Source of the DNA: Algoriphagus sp.
Lineage (GTDB): Bacteria > Bacteroidota > Bacteroidia > Cytophagales > Cyclobacteriaceae
Assembly (NCBI GenBank): GCA_023255285.1
Contig: JALRIY010000056.1
Location: 1,556 to 12,519 of the forward strand
Reading direction: 5' to 3'
Length of the DNA stretch: 10,964 nt
In this document: one piece after another, positions 6,252 through 10,964 of the stretch
Position numbering within the stretch: position 1 is the first letter of the stretch
Layout: each line of letters opens with the position of its first letter
Notes under the pieces: model-generated
Databases searched by the model: none
What the model saw: the letters and a program-made list of their open reading frames with translations, nothing else
Told to the model about the DNA's origin: nothing
Made by a program: the position numbers and the translations under genes

Positions 6252-6903
6252 AACAAAACTGGATGTATTTGATTTTTTCCCCTTTATCTGAAAAAATCTT
6301 CTCGTACCGAGTCTTTATTCCATGGTGGGCATCTCGCAATTCACTTTCATAGAAATCTGTCGTAGAAAATAAGACTTTGCAATCAGGGCGGGAAGCCAAA
6401 ATCTCCTCGGTATACTCAAATAGGCCTGTATTATCTGTTTTGAAATGGATAATCCCTCCTGGTTTCACTAGCTGCTTGTACATATCCAAAAATCTGGTTG
6501 AGGTCAATCGTCGCTTTTCATCTCCATCTCGAGGAAATGGATCGGGAAAGGTAATCCACAGTTCAGCTACTTCACTGGGCGCAAAAAAACTATCTAATTG
6601 TTGAATTTGTGTTCGCAAGAAGGCTACGTTGTGGATGTTTTCGGCTGTTGCCATAGAACTCCCCTTCCAGATTCTACTTCCTTTGATATCTACACCAATA
6701 AAGTTTTGATTGGGATTTTGGCGTCCAAGACCCAAGGTAAACTCCCCTCTTCCACAGGCTAGTTCAACCACTAGAGGCTGTCCAATTTGAAATTGAAGTT
6801 CATTCCACCTCCCTTTAATCTGCTCAAAAATAGGCTTACCTGCCTGTACTACATTGGGATTGGCCTCGTTTTGTGCAAAGCGAACCAGTTTTTTTCTACT
6901 CAT
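6241..6903 (-). CDS. trmB: tRNA (guanine(46)-N7)-methyltransferase TrmB
   Basis: This 220-residue SAM-dependent methyltransferase makes m7G at position 46 of the tRNA variable loop. The SAM-binding motif is ELACGRGEFTLGL (47-59), and the acidic end of strand 2 is GVDIKG (70-75). The family signature appears as WITFPDPFPR (116-125), a variant of FPDPWPK. It is followed by DGDEKRRLTSTRFL (126-139), while TRYE (198-201) corresponds to the C-terminal T-x-YE motif. The start ATG shares its A with the folC stop (TAATG at 6905-6901 on the - strand), so translation is probably coupled. It is the last gene of the six-gene - strand run, with its 3' end overlapping the convergent 3-hydroxyacyl-CoA dehydrogenase gene. 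Gene identity is firm. Confidence 0.94.
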   Translation of the reverse strand: MSRKKLVRFAQNEANPNVVQAGKPIFEQIKGRWNELQFQIGQPLVVELACGRGEFTLGLGRQNPNQNFIGVDIKGSRIWKGSSMATAENIHNVAFLRTQIQQLDSFFAPSEVAELWITFPDPFPRDGDEKRRLTSTRFLDMYKQLVKPGGIIHFKTDNTGLFEYTEEILASRPDCKVLFSTTDFYESELRDAHHGIKTRYEKIFSDKGEKIKYIQFCFIE

Positions 6904-8204
6904 TAGAGGTCTTTTATTTCTGCGACCACAAAAGTACTACCTCCAATAAATATCAGGTCATCTGCTGAAGCATTTTTTCGTGCAAACTCCAATGCATCTG
7001 AAACTTCTGAAATTACTTGTCCCTTCAACCCTTTTTCTCGTGCCTTATTTGCCAAGATCTGAGCATCTAAGGCACGAGGAAGCTTTGGTTGACAAAATAG
7101 GTAATTGGCCTCACTTGGAAGTAAGTCCAATACCTTGGAAATATCTTTATCCTGCACCATCCCTACTACCATCCAAAGACGAGAGTAGGGATATTTTTTA
7201 AGTTGATTCACTACCTCCAAGATTCCAGCTTCGTTGTGACCTGTATCGGCGATTATGAGGGGTCGAGTCTGCAAAATCTGCCACCTCCCTTTTAGGCCTG
7301 TTTGTTCTGAAACACCTGCCAAGCCCAAAAGAAGCGCTTCCCTACTTAGATTATTCCAGCCTTTGTTCCTCATTTGTACCACCGTCTCCAAAATTCCCGG
7401 CAGGTTGAATCGCTGGTAATCACCTCCCAACCCAAATTCCAGTTCAAAATCCTTTTCTCGACCACGTACTTGAAATCTAGAATTTTGCGATTTATCTAAA
7501 TTATTCTCTTCGATTTTGGATACCTGCCATTCTTGATCAGCAAAAATAAGTTTGGATTGCATTGCGGCAGCCTTCTGGAGAAATACAGACTGTATTTCAT
7601 TTTGAGTATGGCTAATTACGACGGGTACACCCTCCTTAATAATTCCAGCCTTTTCTCCTGCAATCAAGGAAAGGGTGTTTCCAAGAAACTGAGTGTGATC
7701 CAAGCCTATATTGGTAATGAGGCAAAGTTCGGGAGAAATAACATTGGTACTATCCAATCGTCCACCCATGCCTACCTCAATGATCGCAATATCTACAGCT
7801 TTCATTGCAAAATACCAAAAGGCCAAGCCCACAGTCATCTCGAAAAAACTAGGTTGCAATTGATCCAAAAAATTCTTGTGGGCAGTCACAAATTGAACTA
7901 CATCATCCTTGTTGATTTCTTTCCCATCGATTCGAATCCGTTCGGTGAAGGACTTCAAATGTGGTGATGTATACAGGCCAGTTTTGTAGCCCGCCGCTTG
8001 AAAGACTGCCGCTAAGGAGTGAGAAGTACTTCCTTTGCCGTTTGTTCCTGCTACATGGATGGATTTGAATAGATTTTGGGGATTACCCAAATGTGAACAT
8101 AGGGCTATTGTATTCGTCAAATCTGCCTTGTAAGCAGCTGCTCCCACCCGTTGGAACATAGGTAGTGCATTAAAAAGATAGTCTAAAGTCTCTTGGTAAG
8201 TCAT
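6903..8204 (-). CDS. folC: Folylpolyglutamate synthase / dihydrofolate synthase FolC
   Basis: This 433-residue Mur-ligase-family enzyme adds glutamate to dihydropteroate and folates using ATP. The P-loop is GTNGKGS (53-59). The folate and omega-loop region has TSPHL (79-83) and FFEMT (120-124). EVGMGGRLDSTN (143-154) and ITNIGLDH (163-170) are central Mur-ligase motifs, and Lys185 in GEKAGIIK is the expected carbamylated lysine. The C-terminal glutamate-ligase domain shows GRWQ (306-309) and ADTGHNEAG (319-327), corresponding to the usual DGAHNP with changes. It starts 2 bases after the TonB-like gene stop and ends overlapping the trmB start, so it is deep in the operon. No unusual features are seen; length and domain order are normal. 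Confidence 0.94.
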   Translation of the reverse strand: MTYQETLDYLFNALPMFQRVGAAAYKADLTNTIALCSHLGNPQNLFKSIHVAGTNGKGSTSHSLAAVFQAAGYKTGLYTSPHLKSFTERIRIDGKEINKDDVVQFVTAHKNFLDQLQPSFFEMTVGLAFWYFAMKAVDIAIIEVGMGGRLDSTNVISPELCLITNIGLDHTQFLGNTLSLIAGEKAGIIKEGVPVVISHTQNEIQSVFLQKAAAMQSKLIFADQEWQVSKIEENNLDKSQNSRFQVRGREKDFELEFGLGGDYQRFNLPGILETVVQMRNKGWNNLSREALLLGLAGVSEQTGLKGRWQILQTRPLIIADTGHNEAGILEVVNQLKKYPYSRLWMVVGMVQDKDISKVLDLLPSEANYLFCQPKLPRALDAQILANKAREKGLKGQVISEVSDALEFARKNASADDLIFIGGSTFVVAEIKDL

Positions 8205-8206
8205 GT

Positions 8207-9085
8207 TTAGTCCACCTTGATCACGAAGGTGATTTTTCCACTAGAAAAATCTGCTGCTCCTCCCCCAGATTTTTTAAAATCCAATTGATTAACTACCTGG
8301 CGGTAATAGGCCAACACTTCATTTGATACATTGTATTCTAAAGGCAAGGATTGAACGACTTTCCCCGAGCCATCAACTGTAATCTTAAAAACAATTCGCC
8401 CGTTTCGGTTAGATACTCGGTCATTGATGCTAGGCCTTGCCGCAAATTCCCAACCTTCTAAGTCAAGACTATAGCCTGCACCGCTTGCGGCTCCTTTGCC
8501 TGAACCATTGCCTTGCAAAGCCCTACCATCCACCGTTCCCGTCGGTTTTCCCTGATCTGCTGCCGTTGAGGTATTTCCTTGTCCCAATCCGCTACTTGGA
8601 TTTGTCCCTTTTACTGATTTACCACTTGATCCAAATATCGCTCGTTGATCTACTTTGGGCTGCTCCACCACTTTTTGTGTAGTTGGTTTGTCTTCTTCCT
8701 TTGCAAAATTTGGGGTAGCTACTGTCTCCCCTTTAATAGGAGAAGGCTGAGCGCTTACTGCTTTATTCGTACTTGGTTTTGAATTAGAGACGGTGGAACT
8801 AGTAGTTGCAACTGTAGCAGTGATTGGAGGAGTAATTTCTCCTGGTGCTGCAGATTCAATTACAGGAGATTCTGCAGAACCGGTAGGTCCTTCTAAGGGG
8901 TTTCCAGATCCAAAGTCTGAAAAACCTAAATTTAATTCCAATCCATAAATCGGTTTGGGTGGATTAGGCTTCTCCCAGACCACGGTAAAAAAAAGAACCA
9001 AAAACAGAAGCACTTGAATCAAAATAGTGACTCCAGCGGATTGGAGACGACTTTTTCTTTCAAAGGATTTAGAATCCACTTCCAT
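8207..9085 (-). CDS. TonB/TolA-like energy transducer
   Basis: This is a 292-residue periplasm-spanning protein. A short basic N-terminus is followed by one membrane helix (about 17-37) and the strip GLELNLGFSDFGSG (48-61), which I recognise from Bacteroidota TonB-like proteins next to ExbD. A Pro/Ser/Thr/Gly-rich linker runs from about 62 to 205. The C-terminal domain (about 206-292) contains NGRIVFKITVDGSGKVV (228-244) and ends in GKITFVIKVD. That is the TonB/TolA-type pattern of strands, but without the YP motif of canonical TonB. The membrane helix has no histidine; Gln24 occupies a place where related proteins often have one. It should couple the ExbB/ExbD proton motor to an outer-membrane or cell-wall target. 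Its ATG overlaps the exbD stop (TAATG, 9087-9083). Confidence 0.85.
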   Translation of the reverse strand: MEVDSKSFERKSRLQSAGVTILIQVLLFLVLFFTVVWEKPNPPKPIYGLELNLGFSDFGSGNPLEGPTGSAESPVIESAAPGEITPPITATVATTSSTVSNSKPSTNKAVSAQPSPIKGETVATPNFAKEEDKPTTQKVVEQPKVDQRAIFGSSGKSVKGTNPSSGLGQGNTSTAADQGKPTGTVDGRALQGNGSGKGAASGAGYSLDLEGWEFAARPSINDRVSNRNGRIVFKITVDGSGKVVQSLPLEYNVSNEVLAYYRQVVNQLDFKKSGGGAADFSSGKITFVIKVD

Positions 9086-9480
9086 TACTCTCTGTAAGGT
9101 TTTGTGGCTATGGACACATTTGCTCCCAGGCCTGCCGCTATTCCTCCAACTTCTACTAGGTATTCCACTGGAACCTCTTTATCTAGATGTAGGACCACCT
9201 GACCATTTTTTCCTTCCAATAAGGGCGTTAGCGTTCCTTTCAAATCTTCTCTCGAAATTAATTGATCATTGACCGAAAATTGAAGGTCCTTTGTTACTGA
9301 AACAGTCACCTCTTGCATCACAATAGCTGAGGTTTCACTAGAAGGTAAATTCACCGAAAGTCCAGAAGGGGTAATGAAGGAAGAGGTAAGCATAAAGAAA
9401 ATAAGCAAAAGAAAGATGATGTCAGTCATCGAGGACATGCTAAAAGCGGCATCTATTTTATTTTTTTGCTGTAGTCCCAT
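9085..9480 (-). CDS. ExbD/TolR-family biopolymer transport protein
   Basis: This is a 131-residue inner-membrane protein of the ExbD/TolR family, the usual length. A short cytoplasmic tail precedes a single membrane helix in AAFSMSSMTDIIFLLLIFF (11-29, continuing to about 36). Asp20 is the conserved proton-carrying aspartate of the motor. The periplasmic domain (about 40-131) has the typical strand-helix pattern, including VVLHLDKEVPVEYLVEV (95-111) and a final strand VSIATKP. It should form the peptide core of an ExbB5-ExbD2 type proton channel with the product of the upstream gene, which ends 2 bases before it. The downstream TonB-like gene overlaps its stop codon. Confidence 0.92.
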   Translation of the reverse strand: MGLQQKNKIDAAFSMSSMTDIIFLLLIFFMLTSSFITPSGLSVNLPSSETSAIVMQEVTVSVTKDLQFSVNDQLISREDLKGTLTPLLEGKNGQVVLHLDKEVPVEYLVEVGGIAAGLGANVSIATKPYRE

Positions 9481-9482
9481 GC

Positions 9483-10190
9483 TTATTTATCCTGAAGAAG
9501 ATCAATAAATTCAATGGAGGTATATTCCATATGATGCACCAATTTGGAAACTAGCGTAACCAAGTAATTGTAACCCAAATAAGCAACAATGCCAACTACC
9601 AGTCCGGCAGCTGTCGTGATCATGGCTTCATAAATTCCTGAGGAAAGTAATTTGGGAGACACCATTCCATCTTCTTGCGCGATCGAAATAAACGCTTGAA
9701 TCATTCCAGTGACTGTACCCAAAAACCCTATCATGGGAGCAGCACCTGCCACTGTAGCAAGTATACCTAGATTTTTCTCCAATTTGTAGATTTCTAGTTT
9801 ACCTACATTTTCAATAGCAACTTCAATATTCTTTAATGGAGAACCGATTCGATCAATTCCTTTGGTGATCATATTGGCAACGGGAGTGCTTTCACCAGCG
9901 CAAAGGAGTTTAGCCTTATCCATTTGACCACTCTGAACCAAAACTTTTACTTGATCCAACAATTGATTTGGAGTCTTAGATGCTTTTCTAATCACCAGTA
10001 ACTTCTGAACAAAAATAAAAATTGCCACCACAAAAAGAAGATACAAAGGAATCATCATGTATCCCCCTTTGATCAAAAGATCAAGCAAACCAATAGAGGT
10101 GCTGCTTGAATCAGTAGCATTGGTCAAAGTTGTTAATGAATCACTGGTAAGTGTTTGTAGTACTACCATCGTTAATAATTCAATATCCAT
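9483..10190 (-). CDS. MotA/TolQ/ExbB-family proton channel protein
   Basis: This is a 235-residue membrane protein. Three membrane segments are visible at about 43-66 (YMMIPLYLLFVVAIFIFV), 142-167 (including APMIGFLGTVTGMIQAF) and 186-210 (EAMITTAAGLVVGIVAYLG). Between the first two is a cytoplasmic helical stretch, as in ExbB and TolQ. GFLGTVTGM and TTAAGL line the pore in the family. It forms the proton channel with the ExbD protein encoded next. The start is uncertain: the ATG at 10190 overlaps the SPOR gene by 19 bases. The in-frame ATG at 10169 would begin MVVLQTL and leave a 2-base gap, the same spacing as at two other junctions in this operon. I give the longer form, but the shorter one is equally plausible. 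Confidence 0.9.
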   Translation of the reverse strand: MDIELLTMVVLQTLTSDSLTTLTNATDSSSTSIGLLDLLIKGGYMMIPLYLLFVVAIFIFVQKLLVIRKASKTPNQLLDQVKVLVQSGQMDKAKLLCAGESTPVANMITKGIDRIGSPLKNIEVAIENVGKLEIYKLEKNLGILATVAGAAPMIGFLGTVTGMIQAFISIAQEDGMVSPKLLSSGIYEAMITTAAGLVVGIVAYLGYNYLVTLVSKLVHHMEYTSIEFIDLLQDK

Positions 10191-10936
10191 AAATCATAAG
10201 TAAATTGAGATTTGAACTTCTCAAGTTCAACCGACGCTGCAGTCCAATTATCAAACATTCCCACTGCTAGCCTGTAATTGGTACTGGTTTCGTAGGGAGA
10301 AATCAAATACAAATTTTCAGGCTTCGATGAAAGCTGTTGAATAAATTCTTGTATCATGGATTCCTTGGGAAAGCTTGCAATTACCAAAAAGAAGCGTTTT
10401 TTCTCCCCTTTGGAGGTAATTGGAATAAGATTAAAAGTAGCAATAGAACTAGGTACAGCTTCCGAGGTCTCCTCAATTTTTGGGATTTGGGGTGCCTCCT
10501 CAGCAAGACTTACCGTATCTGAAACCGAATCAACATCAGTTTGCTCTTTAAAGGAAGGAACTTCCGTTGTAGCCACGACAATTTCCTCAGTTACAGCTGC
10601 CTGCAAGCGGACAGTTGGATCGGACTGTAGCTGCCATACTATCACTGAAATGGCTGCCAAACCTAAAAAAACAACTATCCATACCCAAGTGTTAGACTTT
10701 TTAGAGCCTACTTTTGGGGGGTCGAGTGGGCGATCTATTTTAACATCCTTTTTTTGATCTACTTTCTTCATTGAATCCAACTTCACTTTTGTAGGTGCAG
10801 GAGTCTCCAAAGGTGTTGAGATAGTGGTCGCTGCTTTTGGAGTTTTTGCCTTAGACAGCGGACTAATTTCCACGAAAGGAAGACCAAAATCCTTTGGATC
10901 TGGCCATTTTTTGGAATTGGAGTCGTTTGATGCCAT
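10172..10936 (-). CDS. SPOR-domain single-pass membrane protein
   Basis: This 254-residue protein has a basic, Pro/Lys/Thr-rich cytoplasmic N-terminus carrying WPDPKDFGLPFVEISPL (11-27), which looks like a conserved short motif. A membrane helix lies at about 82-102 (TWVWIVVFLGLAAISVIVW). An acidic periplasmic linker (about 103-178) leads to a C-terminal domain (about 180-254) of SPOR type, KRFFLVIASFPKES...YRLAVGMFDNWTAASVELEKF. SPOR domains bind septal peptidoglycan strands stripped of stem peptides, as in FtsN and DamX. The protein is therefore probably an inner-membrane anchor to the wall at the division site or envelope. It is the first gene of the six-gene run visible here, and only 28 bases remain upstream, so its promoter may lie outside the window. 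The SPOR call rests on pattern recognition. Confidence 0.82.
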   Translation of the reverse strand: MASNDSNSKKWPDPKDFGLPFVEISPLSKAKTPKAATTISTPLETPAPTKVKLDSMKKVDQKKDVKIDRPLDPPKVGSKKSNTWVWIVVFLGLAAISVIVWQLQSDPTVRLQAAVTEEIVVATTEVPSFKEQTDVDSVSDTVSLAEEAPQIPKIEETSEAVPSSIATFNLIPITSKGEKKRFFLVIASFPKESMIQEFIQQLSSKPENLYLISPYETSTNYRLAVGMFDNWTAASVELEKFKSQFTYDLWILNY

Positions 10937-10964
10937 TGTAGAAGTGAGAAGTTACGAAACTAAA

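Noticed and set aside
6271..6298. Hairpin GATTTTTT / AAAAAATC as a terminator for the + operon
   Set aside because: The stem is almost all A-T with a 12-base loop, has no following T tract, and lies inside the trmB coding sequence, so it would be weak.
7533..7967. 144-codon open frame on + opposite folC
   Set aside because: It is antisense to a firmly identified conserved gene, shows no domain pattern, and fits a chance shadow.
10356..10757. 133-codon open frame on + opposite the SPOR gene
   Set aside because: Its composition mirrors the opposite strand, it has no recognisable motif, and the SPOR gene explains the region.
1..10964. Mobile elements, CRISPR array, tRNA or rRNA genes, riboswitch
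   Set aside because: I found no transposase or integrase motifs, regularly spaced repeats, tRNA-like cloverleaf or long structured leader; almost all the window is conserved coding sequence.

Overview
The window looks like ordinary chromosome from a member of the Bacteroidota, most likely the Cytophagales (Algoriphagus/Cyclobacteriaceae type). The reasons are the AT-rich sequence, the lack of Shine-Dalgarno sites in front of most genes, candidate TAnnTTTG-type -7 promoter boxes, very tight gene packing, and a Bacteroidota-style ExbB-ExbD-TonB-like set joined to folC and trmB. The genus is inferred from general familiarity with these families, not from a search. I see no rRNA, tRNA, CRISPR array, phage or insertion sequence. 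No gene-free stretch exceeds about 110 bases.

Left part (1-2258): a TetR-family regulator on + has a candidate operator-like inverted repeat and a -7 box in front of it. It converges on a small acidic protein of unknown function on -. The two genes share one near-perfect bidirectional terminator (765-796), with both stop codons lying in its stem. Further along on - is a zinc-free MDR reductase of the 2-enoyl-thioester reductase type, transcribed away from the next operon.

Middle (2369-6251, +): four tightly packed genes encode an SDR reductase, an ACAD10/11-like acyl-CoA dehydrogenase, an aminoglycoside-phosphotransferase-fold kinase of the ACAD10/11 N-terminal type, and a stand-alone 3-hydroxyacyl-CoA dehydrogenase. 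The first three match the enzyme classes of the Pseudomonas putida levulinate route (LvaD, LvaC, LvaA) and the two domains of human ACAD10/11. In that chemistry a 4-hydroxyacyl-CoA is phosphorylated and then turned into an enoyl- or 3-hydroxyacyl-CoA. The fourth gene could carry out the next beta-oxidation step. This makes the operon a candidate 4-hydroxy/4-oxo-acyl-CoA degradation module, perhaps controlled by the nearby TetR protein. It is the most interesting part of the window.

Right part (6241-10936, -): six genes form one compact run in the order SPOR-domain membrane protein, ExbB/TolQ-like, ExbD/TolR-like, TonB/TolA-like, folC, trmB. The first four look like a proton-driven envelope machine with a peptidoglycan-binding partner. 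The last two are housekeeping genes for folate polyglutamylation and tRNA m7G46 methylation. The 3' end of trmB overlaps the 3' end of the catabolic operon by 11 bases, with no recognisable terminator.
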